The notes below the pieces were generated by a model, which was not told the DNA's origin, did no database searches, and saw only the letters and a list, made by a program, of their open reading frames with translations. From Cytophagales bacterium (GTDB lineage Bacteria; Bacteroidota; Bacteroidia; Cytophagales; Cyclobacteriaceae), in contig JADBYK010000072.1 of the NCBI GenBank assembly GCA_020403045.1, positions 1-51,573 of the forward strand: a stretch of DNA of 51,573 nt, written 5' to 3'. Each line of letters starts with the position of its first letter. The first letter of the stretch is position 1. The translations under genes and the position numbers were made by a program. Positions 1 to 7,402 of this stretch are shown here, in pieces.

Positions 1-82
1 GACATTTATCGTCTGACCTGACAATGAAAATCACCAACTTGGTTTTATTACTTGGGGCTAAATCGTTGATTTTCATTCGTCA
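1..82. other. Left edge, gene-free, long inverted repeat
   Basis: No coding sequence is visible. An 11-base inverted repeat (AATGAAAATCA at 23-33, TGATTTTCATT at 67-77, 33-base loop) lies just outside the palindrome that follows the hip operon. It may be part of the same intergenic repeat unit, but the left part of that unit is cut by the window edge. Confidence 0.4.
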
Positions 83-120
83 ATTATGCAATGCTGACAG
101 TACCGTCAGCATTGCATAAT
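83..120. terminator. 38-bp near-perfect palindrome after hipT-like gene
   Basis: Left half 83-101 and right half 102-120 are complementary with one mismatch next to the centre (GACAGT/ACCGTC). It sits 6 bases beyond the stop of the kinase gene on the minus strand, so it could end hip-operon transcription. There is no clear U-run. The core resembles palindromes at 2102-2125 and 47338-47361, so it may instead be a copy of a dispersed repeat that also serves as a terminator. Confidence 0.5.
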
Positions 121-126
121 CTGGGT

Positions 127-1140
127 TTAAAGTTGTTTTTTAAAGGAGTAGCTCATCCTCGTTAATTTATCGCTATATAATTCTAAATACTTAACCTTCA
201 TATCATCTGTTAGGAATGAACGCCCTACCAGCTCAGTTACTTTTTCCTTATTGCTTAAAAACAAGTTAATTTCATCTTTAACTATGGCCTCGGGCAATCC
301 TGCCCGCACACCAAGGCTAAGAAAGTCATCATAGGCATAAAACCCATTGCTATCAAAGCTTTCAGTAGAATACCCTTCAGCAAAAAGACCGTCTTTAAGC
401 GCCAGATCCGGATCATTCACGTGTATTCTAGAACAGAGCAGGTCATAGGCCGGACTGAGAAGATAATCGCCATTGATAGTTTCCAATAATGAAAAGTTCT
501 TCAGGTGAGCATCGCCATTAGAAAAGACATAGTTGAATAGGATCAGACGAAACAGTCGCTGGCTCTCAATTTTATAAGCGCCTACATTTTGATTCAATAT
601 TTTAAAAAGATCCTCAGCGCTAGCCTCGTACTTAAAATCCTCTCCATGGCTTTGTTTTGTCTTGCCAGCAAGAGACGAGAAATCTTCCATTCCGAACTTC
701 TTACCGTCCAGTGTGCGATCAAATCTTTTGGTGATGTAGGCTGGTTGCCCATCTTGAAAAAATATCAAGGCATTTGGCGCTGTTTGAATACCAAAAACTT
801 GTTCTGCCAGTTGCATCGTTAAATGTTCATTGGCTGGCACCTGATCAGCTTTTTTTAATTCATCAGGAATGGGTTTGAGAATATACAGGCCATGTTGTGT
901 TGGATCTGTAAGGGTCAATATATTCTTCGCAAGAAATAGCGACAATTTTTTCTGAACGCCAGAAATACTAATCCGTGTTCGGTTCTTCATGAACAACTCT
1001 TTCACCTGTTCGTCTTTTTCAGGTGGTAGAAACGGAAGGATATGGCTTACTTTCTTGCCATAAAAGACTTTCTTGAGTGCGGTTGTGCTATAGGTACTAA
1101 TTCCTTTTTTTAAAGTGGAAGGGCAATGGTCAACAATCAT
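127..1140 (-). CDS. HipA/HipT-like serine/threonine kinase toxin
   Basis: A 337-residue kinase of the HipA family. In known members this fold phosphorylates aminoacyl-tRNA synthetases (GltX for HipA, TrpS for HipT) and halts translation. Visible motifs are a SISGVQKK segment near residue 58 (glycine-loop region), an ITKRFDR strand, the catalytic-loop motif NGDAHLKNFS around residue 210, and a metal-binding SPAYDLL about 20 residues later. The N-terminal HipA subdomain is missing and is encoded by the gene just upstream, with a 4-bp stop/start overlap (1137-1140). Length matches HipT of HipBST rather than full-length HipA (about 440 residues). Family is certain from motifs; the target is not predictable from sequence. 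Confidence 0.88.
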   Translation of the reverse strand: MIVDHCPSTLKKGISTYSTTALKKVFYGKKVSHILPFLPPEKDEQVKELFMKNRTRISISGVQKKLSLFLAKNILTLTDPTQHGLYILKPIPDELKKADQVPANEHLTMQLAEQVFGIQTAPNALIFFQDGQPAYITKRFDRTLDGKKFGMEDFSSLAGKTKQSHGEDFKYEASAEDLFKILNQNVGAYKIESQRLFRLILFNYVFSNGDAHLKNFSLLETINGDYLLSPAYDLLCSRIHVNDPDLALKDGLFAEGYSTESFDSNGFYAYDDFLSLGVRAGLPEAIVKDEINLFLSNKEKVTELVGRSFLTDDMKVKYLELYSDKLTRMSYSFKKQL

Positions 1141-1460
1141 AGCGATTCGGCTTTAACAGTGATGCACCCAATAGTGTCTTCTCCGGCTGTTTTTGTTAAG
1201 AGAGAGAAGTAGTCATTCTCATCTATTTGTAGTTGGCGGCACTGCAATTTTTTATTAACGCCTTCTGCCAGCATGTTGAAAAAAAAGGGGAAGAAGATTT
1301 TACTTCTATATTCCTGTTGCACTTTTGGAAGGGTAAGGCTTATAGCCTTCTTGCCTTGATCTCTAAAGTAAAAATCATCGTAGCGGAAGATGTATTCCCT
1401 TTCTGATTCGGTCAGTTTTCCTGCCAAGTCATTATTTCGGTAGACCAGTGCCGTTCGCAT
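1137..1460 (-). CDS. HipS-like HipA N-terminal-domain protein
   Basis: A 107-residue protein equivalent to the N-terminal subdomain of HipA (couple_hipA type). It carries the family's typical features: opening MRTALVYRNNDLAGKL, a YDDFYFRDQGKKAISLTLP stretch and an FFFNMLAEGVNK stretch. In E. coli HipBST the equivalent small protein HipS neutralises the kinase, while HipB is the DNA-binding partner. Gene order here (hipB, this gene, kinase) is the same, and the 4-bp overlap with the kinase gene suggests coupled translation. An antitoxin role is therefore inferred from architecture and not shown; it could also simply be the detached domain of a two-piece HipA. Confidence 0.8.
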   Translation of the reverse strand: MRTALVYRNNDLAGKLTESEREYIFRYDDFYFRDQGKKAISLTLPKVQQEYRSKIFFPFFFNMLAEGVNKKLQCRQLQIDENDYFSLLTKTAGEDTIGCITVKAESL

Positions 1461-1467
1461 GTCTTAT

Positions 1468-1686
1468 TTATTTCTTAAGTTTTACTCTAAGTTCAAGGCC
1501 TAATATATCAAGCACTTTTTCAATCGTATCCAGTGATGGATTGCCAATGCCCTGTTCGAGTTTGTAGATCGTTTTCATCCCCACCTTCGAGAGCTTGGAG
1601 AGTTGCTCTTGTGTGATGCCCAGAACTTCTCTGCGGCCCACAATGGTCTTAGAGAGATCTTGCATGTGATAATCCAATATGGTCAT
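1468..1686 (-). CDS. HipB-like XRE-family regulator
   Basis: Small helix-turn-helix protein; residues from GRREVLGITQEQLSKL through VGMKTIYKLEQGIGNPSL form a standard XRE fold, followed by the LDILGLELRVKLKK tail common in Bacteroidota HipB proteins. It is expected to bind the operon's operator and repress it together with the toxin. I chose the ATG at 1686 (72 residues) because a 15-base direct repeat and a palindrome lie just upstream; a longer reading frame starts at 1731 (87 residues), and another ATG is at 1665. Seven bases separate it from the HipS-like gene, consistent with one operon. Confidence 0.85.
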   Translation of the reverse strand: MTILDYHMQDLSKTIVGRREVLGITQEQLSKLSKVGMKTIYKLEQGIGNPSLDTIEKVLDILGLELRVKLKK

Positions 1687-1688
1687 AT

Positions 1689-1703
1689 AATCAGTATTAA
1701 AGT
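1689..1703. repeat. 15-base direct repeat, copy 1 (hipB upstream)
   Basis: AATCAGTATTAAAGT occurs here and again at 1841-1855, 152 bases apart, on either side of the hipB promoter region. If hipB starts at 1686 this copy lies in its leader, a plausible HipB operator half. No binding data can be derived from sequence. Confidence 0.35.
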
Positions 1704-1755
1704 GCTGAAATGGATGCAACTCAATACACAAAATTATGTAATTACATACTAATAT

Positions 1756-1767
1756 GTACTATAGTAC
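1756..1767. promoter_or_regulatory. Candidate hipB operator palindrome
   Basis: GTACTATAGTAC is a perfect 12-bp palindrome 70 bases upstream of the chosen hipB start (25 bases from the alternative one) in an AT-rich stretch. HipB proteins bind palindromes upstream of their own operon, so this is the best operator candidate. It is short enough to occur by chance. Confidence 0.35.
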
Positions 1768-2101
1768 TGAATTATAAATATTCCGAATTTAAGTGCTGAT
1801 TCTAATGAATTCGGGTCGATTGTAAACAGGAAATGATAACAATCAGTATTAAAGTACGGATACTTGCTGAGTCATTAAAGCTAACGAGCAGTCTCTTCCA
1901 ATAATCTCTGAAGCACTAATGTCCTCCCATACCAGCCAAAATAATTACCTTCACCTTGTCGTAATTTGTACTATCGCCATTGATCATCGAAAAAAGCAGT
2001 CCAACTGCCTGCCCTACTTTTTTATCCCAAATTTTGCAGTAGCAAAATTTGCCTGCGGTTGACGCAAAATGCATGGCATTTTAGTAGAGCTTAACCCTGA
2101 A

Positions 2102-2125
2102 AATACTGAAGGTACCGTCAGTATT
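2102..2125. repeat. GGTACC-centred palindrome, copy 2
   Basis: A 24-base sequence, palindromic apart from one position, with core ACTGAAGGTACCGTCAGT. It matches the perfect palindrome at 47338-47361 at all but one base and shares the GTACCGTCAG core with 83-120. All three are intergenic. Confidence 0.6.
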
Positions 2126-2335
2126 CTTCACCCTCCGGGCAGATCTTGCAGCCAACTGCAAAATCTGGGTTTATCAACAAAACGATCAAAACACAAAAAA
2201 GTTAATCCTGTTCCTACCTTGTTGCTGCTACTCTTTCCTCATGTGCGTTTGAAACTATCAATGCCCCGCATATGGTTCAAACGGGCCTACCAAGCAGGGA
2301 CTAAAAGCAAAGAAGAACTACGGCAAACGTAGACT

Positions 2336-2989
2336 CTAGGCATCCATCATTCCATCTCTGATTTCCAGTCTGCGATCGGTAATAGAGGCCAATTCCTGAT
2401 TGTGGGTAACAATCACGAAGGTTTGACCGAACTGATCGCGGAGACGAAAAAAGAGCTGATGTAATTCTGCCGCGTTTTTTGAATCCAAATTACCGCTTGG
2501 CTCGTCCGCCAGCACCAACAATGGAGAATTGATTAATGACCTGGCCACCGCCACCCGCTGTTGCTCCCCTCCCGACAACTCAGAAGGCTTATGATTTTGC
2601 CTTTCTGCCAAACCTAGAAGTTCAAGTAACTCGATAGCTCGCTTTTTCACTTTCCCTTGGCTAGTCTTGGCAATCAAACCGGGTATCATGACATTTTCGA
2701 TGGCCGAAAATTCCGGCAGGAGATTGTGAAATTGGAAGACAAAGCCAATACTGCTGTTCCTGAAAGCTGCCAGCCCATCAGCGGTTTGCCGAAAGACATC
2801 TCGTCCATCTATTTCTAACGATCCCGCATCGGGCACATCCAACGTTCCTAAAATATGCAAGAGTGTGCTTTTGCCTGCACCTGAAGCGCCTACAATGGAG
2901 ACAACCTCGCCTTTATCAATTTGAATATCAACACCCTTCAGGACTTTTAGATCCCCGTACGACTTCTGAAGGCCTCTTCCTTTTAGCAT
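2336..2989 (-). CDS. lolD: LolD-like ABC transporter ATP-binding protein
   Basis: A 217-residue ABC ATPase of the LolD/MacB class (export or lipoprotein-release type). Seen: Walker [10 protein letters not shown] near residue 35, Q-loop [12 protein letters not shown], signature [15 protein letters not shown], Walker [14 protein letters not shown] and the H-loop IVTHN. LolD energises release of lipoproteins from the inner membrane with LolC/E. No LolC/E-type permease is adjacent, as is usual in Bacteroidota, where these genes are often scattered. An unusually good Shine-Dalgarno site AAGGAG (2995-3000) lies 5 bases before the ATG. The gene stands alone between convergent repeats and the divergent sucC. 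Confidence 0.85.
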   Translation of the reverse strand: MLKGRGLQKSYGDLKVLKGVDIQIDKGEVVSIVGASGAGKSTLLHILGTLDVPDAGSLEIDGRDVFRQTADGLAAFRNSSIGFVFQFHNLLPEFSAIENVMIPGLIAKTSQGKVKKRAIELLELLGLAERQNHKPSELSGGEQQRVAVARSLINSPLLVLADEPSGNLDSKNAAELHQLFFRLRDQFGQTFVIVTHNQELASITDRRLEIRDGMMDA

Positions 2990-2994
2990 ACTAT

Positions 2995-3000
2995 CTCCTT
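2995..3000 (-). promoter_or_regulatory. Strong Shine-Dalgarno site of the lolD-like gene
   Basis: AAGGAG on the minus strand, 5 bases before the ATG at 2989. Notable because most genes in this window lack a recognisable site; it fixes the start of this gene. Confidence 0.6.
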
Positions 3001-3154
3001 TTATTTTGATCGTTGTTGGTTAGCAAAGTAATGATAATAACACTGCCAGATAGTCCTGAATAAAAATAATTCCGCAAGCTGCAATGCTAAAAAACACTTA
3101 CCCTGTAGTGAAATAAGCATTAAAAAAAGTAGCTTGCTAGCAAAACTGACAATC

Positions 3155-4369
3155 ATGAATATTCACGAGTACCAAGCCAAGGACATTCTTAAAAAATATG
3201 GCGTTGCCGTTCAAAGAGGTATTGTTGCAGACACCCCCGACAAAGCGGTGGCAGCAGCTAAAGAAATCCAAACCGAAACCGGATCCAAGTGGTTCGTGGT
3301 GAAATCACAGATTCATGCAGGCGGGCGCGGAAAAGGAACGGTGAAAGAAACGGGTTCGAGAGGGGTTGTGCTCGCAAAAAGTGTAGACGAAGTTTTTGAA
3401 AAATCAAAGGCCATATTGGGCGGAACTTTAGTGACTATCCAAACTGGCGCTGCCGGGAAAAAAGTGAATAAAGTACTGATTGCGGAAGATGTCTATTATC
3501 CGGGAGCAACAGAACCTAAAGAGTACTACATGAGCATCTTGCTGGATCGCTCAACGAGTAAGCCCGTAATCATGGCTTCTACCGAAGGAGGCATGAATAT
3601 CGAGGAAGTAGCTGCCACTCATCCTGAAAAAATAGTGAAAGAATGGATCGATCCAACCATCGGCCTACAACCGTTTCAGGCTCGTAAAATTGCCTTTTCT
3701 CTTGGCTTAGAGGGAAATGCATTCAAGGAAATGGTCAAGTTTGTGAATTCGTTGTACAATGCTTACATGGGCTTAGATGCTTCCATGTTTGAAATCAATC
3801 CCGTTTTAAAGACGTCTGACAGCAAGATATTGGCCGTTGACGGTAAAGTGAACTTAGACGACAATGCCCTGTACAGACATAAAGATTTAGAAGAGCTGAG
3901 AGATATCAGTGAAGAAGATCCATTAGAAGTTGAAGCGGGCAAGTCGGGCTTAAACTATGTGAAGTTAGATGGGAATGTGGGCTGTATGGTAAACGGTGCC
4001 GGCCTTGCCATGGCAACCATGGACATTATTAAACTCTCCGGTGGCGATCCGGCCAATTTCCTGGACGTGGGTGGTGGTGCCAATGCAGAGACCGTAGAGG
4101 CGGGTTTTAGGATCATTTTAAAAGACCCTAACGTAAAGGCGATCTTGATCAATATTTTCGGTGGCATCGTGCGCTGCGACAGGGTAGCATCGGGGGTGGT
4201 TGAGGCCTACAAAAAGGTAGGAGATATTCCGGTGCCTATTATTGTTCGCCTGCAAGGCACCAATGCGGAAGAGGGGGCAAAAATTATCAAAGAATCAGGG
4301 TTAAAGGTTTTTTCTGCCATCCTCCTTAAAGAGGCTGCCGAGAAGATCAGGGAAGTTTTAGCTAAGTAG
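3155..4369 (+). CDS. sucC: Succinyl-CoA synthetase, beta subunit (ADP-forming)
   Basis: 404 residues starting [17 protein letters not shown], the standard SucC opening; a TTG seven codons upstream is in frame but lies before the conserved start. The N-terminal ATP-grasp domain includes [13 protein letters not shown], and the CoA-ligase domain includes [13 protein letters not shown] and [13 protein letters not shown]. With SucD it interconverts succinyl-CoA and succinate with ATP formation in the TCA cycle, in the cytoplasm. sucD is not in the window, so the two subunits are encoded separately, as in many Bacteroidota. Length is slightly above the E. coli protein (388). Confidence 0.95.
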   Translation: MNIHEYQAKDILKKYGVAVQRGIVADTPDKAVAAAKEIQTETGSKWFVVKSQIHAGGRGKGTVKETGSRGVVLAKSVDEVFEKSKAILGGTLVTIQTGAAGKKVNKVLIAEDVYYPGATEPKEYYMSILLDRSTSKPVIMASTEGGMNIEEVAATHPEKIVKEWIDPTIGLQPFQARKIAFSLGLEGNAFKEMVKFVNSLYNAYMGLDASMFEINPVLKTSDSKILAVDGKVNLDDNALYRHKDLEELRDISEEDPLEVEAGKSGLNYVKLDGNVGCMVNGAGLAMATMDIIKLSGGDPANFLDVGGGANAETVEAGFRIILKDPNVKAILINIFGGIVRCDRVASGVVEAYKKVGDIPVPIIVRLQGTNAEEGAKIIKESGLKVFSAILLKEAAEKIREVLAK

Positions 4370-4422
4370 TTGGTTTCCTTATTGATAGAAATTCGATAAA
4401 TTAGGGTTTTAAATGTTGGTAA

Positions 4423-5286
4423 ATGGGTAAAATAGTTGGCTCAGTAATCTTATTATTGACGATTTCTTTTCTGACTGAAGCACAGAGTTTCTATTCAGCC
4501 AGAAGAGAGCGCTCTTTGATTCTCAGTGGAGGGCTGGGCACATCAACCTATTATGGTGATTTAGCTAATTCAAATGCCTACGTAAAGGCAAACCCTAACG
4601 TCAACGCTGCACTACAGTATTTCCTATCAAACAGAATAGGAGCCCGAGTTGAGTTGAATTGGTTTACATTAGCCGGAGATGACAAAGATGCAAATGGTGG
4701 TGGAAGAGTTGAGCGTAACCTTTCTTTCCAATCCAGTAATTTTGAGCTTAGTGCCGTAGGTATGATCAATCTGTTTACCCACGGTGATCGGTTTTATCGC
4801 AGGCCCGGAATAAATATTTATGGTTTTGCGGGAATTGGTCTTCTTTACTTTAACCCAAAAGCAACCGATCAACTTGGTAATTCTGTTTCGCTGCAGCCAC
4901 TAAAAACAGAAGGAGTTTCTTATAGCCTCGTTGCACCCGTTGTCCCGGTTGGCTTAGGTATTAGATTCAAGGTTAGCCCACTTTTTAATTTGTCGATTGA
5001 AGCAGGTTTTAGAAAAACGTTTACTGATTACCTCGATGATGTGAGTACAACTTATCCGGGGTCTGCTTCCTTCAATGGTGACGCTCAGGCGATTTACTTT
5101 TCTGATCGAAGGGTAGACCCGGGGGTTAACGGAACCGTAGGGGGTATTCGCGGAAATCCAGATAACCTGGATTCTTACATGCTTCTTAATGCAAAAGTAG
5201 AATATTACTTGCCATGGGCTTTTGGCGGTGAGGATCGGAAAAAGTATTCAAAGAAAAGACGTTCTCAAAAGAAAAAGAGGCGCTAA
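4423..5286 (+). CDS. Outer-membrane beta-barrel protein (DUF6089-like)
   Basis: 287 residues: an N-terminal signal peptide (about residues 1-20, ending TEAQS), then alternating beta-strand sequence with LSGGLGTSTYYGDLAN near the start, typical of the Bacteroidota DUF6089/porin-like family. The tail is a lysine/arginine-rich stretch (EDRKKYSKKRRSQKKKRR), which is odd for a barrel that would normally end in an aromatic residue and may lie in the periplasm. It starts 53 bases after sucC and ends 22 bases before the convergent pglF-like gene. Function unknown; a structural or permeability role is a guess. Confidence 0.75.
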   Translation: MGKIVGSVILLLTISFLTEAQSFYSARRERSLILSGGLGTSTYYGDLANSNAYVKANPNVNAALQYFLSNRIGARVELNWFTLAGDDKDANGGGRVERNLSFQSSNFELSAVGMINLFTHGDRFYRRPGINIYGFAGIGLLYFNPKATDQLGNSVSLQPLKTEGVSYSLVAPVVPVGLGIRFKVSPLFNLSIEAGFRKTFTDYLDDVSTTYPGSASFNGDAQAIYFSDRRVDPGVNGTVGGIRGNPDNLDSYMLLNAKVEYYLPWAFGGEDRKKYSKKRRSQKKKRR

Positions 5287-5308
5287 CGTCTTTGGTTTCA
5301 GCCCAAAA

Positions 5309-7210
5309 CTATTGTTTTGTATCTAACATTTCATAGCGAGAGTAATTGCTTTTGTACTCCGGCACGAGTTCCTTCATCAATGCAACCATCTTTAGTTCAT
5401 TCTTATCATAGACAAGATCATTGAACAACTCGACATATCTGTTGATCTCATCATAGGGATATTCCTTTACCTTGGCAATCATGATTTTGGCATGATGAGT
5501 TGGAACGGTATTCTCATTCTTAGTTAGTAGTTCTTCGTATAATTTTTCTCCTTCCCGAAGACCCGTAAAAACAATGTCTATATCGCGACCTGGCTCCAAC
5601 CCGGATAGATAAACCATTTTCTTGGCGAGGTCAACGATTTTAATGGCCTTACCCATGTCAAAAATAAATATCTCCCCTCCTTTTCCCATGGTTCCTGCTT
5701 CCAGCACCAATTGGCACGCTTCAGGAATTGTCATAAAATAACGGGTGACTTCCGGGTGAGTAACAGTTATAGGGCCACCAGCCTGGATCTGTTTTTTAAA
5801 CATTGGAATGACAGATCCGTTAGAACCCAACACATTTCCAAATCGGGTGGTCACAAAAGAAGTTGAAATTGCCTGTGCACCGCCCAACGAATTATTATAC
5901 GACTGAACATAAATTTCCGCAATTCGTTTCGAGCAGCCCATCACATTTGTGGGATTAACGGCCTTGTCGGTGGAAACCATAACGAATTTAGAAACACCAT
6001 ATTCAACCGAAAGATCAGCCAGCAACTTAGTACCCAGTATGTTACAAAGCACCGCCTCCGAAGGATTGCTCTCCATCATGGGCACGTGCTTGTACGCTGC
6101 GGCATGATAGACAATCTCCGGCTTATGGTATTCAAAAATCGCTTTGATCCGATCTCGATTGGTAATATCTGCCAAGTAGAGCGTAATGTTGGCTCTGGAA
6201 TCAAGCCCTTTTATTTCTCGCTCGATGGAATAGAGATCCGACTCAGCCTGATCAATTAGAACCAAACCAGCCGGAGCATATTGAATAATTTGCCTCACCA
6301 ACTCACTGCCGATCGAGCCCGCTGCGCCCGTTATCAGGATTCGTTTTGCCCGCAAGTCATCCTTTACGTTCTGACGGTCTAGTCTAATCGACTCTCTCCC
6401 CAATAGATCCTCGATATTTATTTCTTTTATCTGGTTGAAACTGAGCTCCCCTTTTACCCATTTATCAACCGGGGGAACAGTGCGAATCTTCACCTGATTT
6501 TGGATACAGATATCCACCAGCTCATTCTTTTTCTCGAGCGACATATCGCGAACCGTAATGACGAGTTCGTCAACACCGATTTCCCTGATCAGCCGTTCCA
6601 GATCATCCGTATAAGCTTTATAAATCTTCACTCCATCGAGCAGTTTTCCGGCTTTGTTTTTATCATTCTCAAAAAAGCCCACCGTTTGCATGCGCGGTGA
6701 AGAATCAATGACATGTCTGGTAATAATGCCAGTCTGCCCTGCTCCATAAATAACAACGCGGGATTTTTTAACTACTGCATTTTTGTAATAGGCGAAGAAA
6801 TATTTGACAAGTAATCGGTAATTAAACAGCAATAGCGATGACGAGAGGAACGTGATGACAATGACCGAATAAGGAATAAGATTGATCTCAAAATTATAGT
6901 GACTGACCAAATTAGCCACAGACGCGAGTAGCGCATTTAAGAATACCATGGTGATAATCCGCGCACCATCTTGCAGGCCGGTATATCGGATGATCCCTTT
7001 ATAACTACTGGTTGCAAAAACAGTGATTGCCCCTAAAACCGTGTATGCAAAAATACCCTTAACAAAGCCGTTATGCTCGAGCTCAGGAAGTGAGAAATTA
7101 AATCGAAGGATATACCCTAGAAAACAGGAAAAAGAAATAATAGAAAGGTCAATAAAAATAATGACCCAACGGGGAAGGATTTTGATCGTTCGAATTAAAC
7201 CGACAAACAA
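5309..7210 (-). CDS. pglF: Membrane nucleotide-sugar 4,6-dehydratase (PglF/WbpM/CapD type)
   Basis: 633 residues. The N-terminal part has about four membrane segments (residues 12-120) and a CoA-binding-like domain (VVIYGAGQTG); the C-terminal part is an extended SDR domain with ITGAAGSIGSEL (about residue 292) and STDKAVNPTNVMGCSKR, where Met replaces the usual Tyr, as in PglF and WbpM. Such enzymes convert UDP-GlcNAc to the 4-keto-6-deoxy sugar, the first step to bacillosamine-like residues. The start is a TTG immediately after the stop of the 63-residue protein gene; no ATG lies in the expected region. It is the last gene of the polysaccharide locus. The partner aminotransferase, acetyltransferase and phosphosugar transferase are encoded upstream at 12327-15664. 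Confidence 0.88.
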   Translation of the reverse strand: MFVGLIRTIKILPRWVIIFIDLSIISFSCFLGYILRFNFSLPELEHNGFVKGIFAYTVLGAITVFATSSYKGIIRYTGLQDGARIITMVFLNALLASVANLVSHYNFEINLIPYSVIVITFLSSSLLLFNYRLLVKYFFAYYKNAVVKKSRVVIYGAGQTGIITRHVIDSSPRMQTVGFFENDKNKAGKLLDGVKIYKAYTDDLERLIREIGVDELVITVRDMSLEKKNELVDICIQNQVKIRTVPPVDKWVKGELSFNQIKEINIEDLLGRESIRLDRQNVKDDLRAKRILITGAAGSIGSELVRQIIQYAPAGLVLIDQAESDLYSIEREIKGLDSRANITLYLADITNRDRIKAIFEYHKPEIVYHAAAYKHVPMMESNPSEAVLCNILGTKLLADLSVEYGVSKFVMVSTDKAVNPTNVMGCSKRIAEIYVQSYNNSLGGAQAISTSFVTTRFGNVLGSNGSVIPMFKKQIQAGGPITVTHPEVTRYFMTIPEACQLVLEAGTMGKGGEIFIFDMGKAIKIVDLAKKMVYLSGLEPGRDIDIVFTGLREGEKLYEELLTKNENTVPTHHAKIMIAKVKEYPYDEINRYVELFNDLVYDKNELKMVALMKELVPEYKSNYSRYEMLDTKQ

Positions 7211-7402
7211 TTACAGATTGTTTTTCTTTTTTGACATCATCTTCTTTAAGCCAAGCGCGCCACCTACTCCTAGCAACACCTCGATGCCCGTAATGGGTAC
7301 TGACGGGTTCCCTCCACCTCCAGGGTCTCCACCGGGCTGGGCAAACACACTGAATGAATTCAGAATCAACAATAAGAATAAAGCCAACCGAATATTTCTC
7401 AT
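7211..7402 (-). CDS. 63-residue secreted protein with exosortase-type (PID-CTERM-like) tail
   Basis: A very small protein in three parts: a signal peptide (residues 1-21, ending SVFAQ), a Gly/Pro-rich spacer (PGGDPGGGGNPSV), and a C-terminal tripartite tail with a PITGIE motif, a short hydrophobic stretch LLGVGGALGL and a basic end KKMMSKKKNNL. This layout matches the short PID-CTERM proteins of Bacteroidota, which I recall as predicted sorting substrates; an XrtF-type exosortase is encoded 6 kb upstream. It overlaps the T9SS protein gene by 4 bp and abuts the pglF-like gene, so all three should be co-transcribed. The family assignment is from memory of the motif and was not searched; the mature part would be only about 40 residues. 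Confidence 0.7.
   Translation of the reverse strand: MRNIRLALFLLLILNSFSVFAQPGGDPGGGGNPSVPITGIEVLLGVGGALGLKKMMSKKKNNL

Larger units (their letters stand above)
1732..2335. other. 604-base gene-free region with stacked hairpins
   Basis: The region between hipB and the lolD-like gene holds no convincing gene; an 87-codon plus-strand frame runs straight through the hairpins and has no family features. Its right half contains four hairpins within 140 bases: 2029-2050 (9-bp stem, AGTA loop), 2066-2082 (7-bp stem), 2102-2125 (24-bp palindrome with one mismatch) and about 2139-2168 (12-bp stem with one mismatch, CCAA loop). It is flanked by TTAACCCTGA (2091-2100) and TCTGGGTTTA (2164-2173), which are near-complementary and suggest one palindromic repeat element. 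Confidence 0.55.

Noticed and set aside
2069-2332. 87-codon plus-strand open frame between hipB and the lolD-like gene
   Set aside because: It runs through three hairpins, has low-complexity sequence and no recognisable domain.
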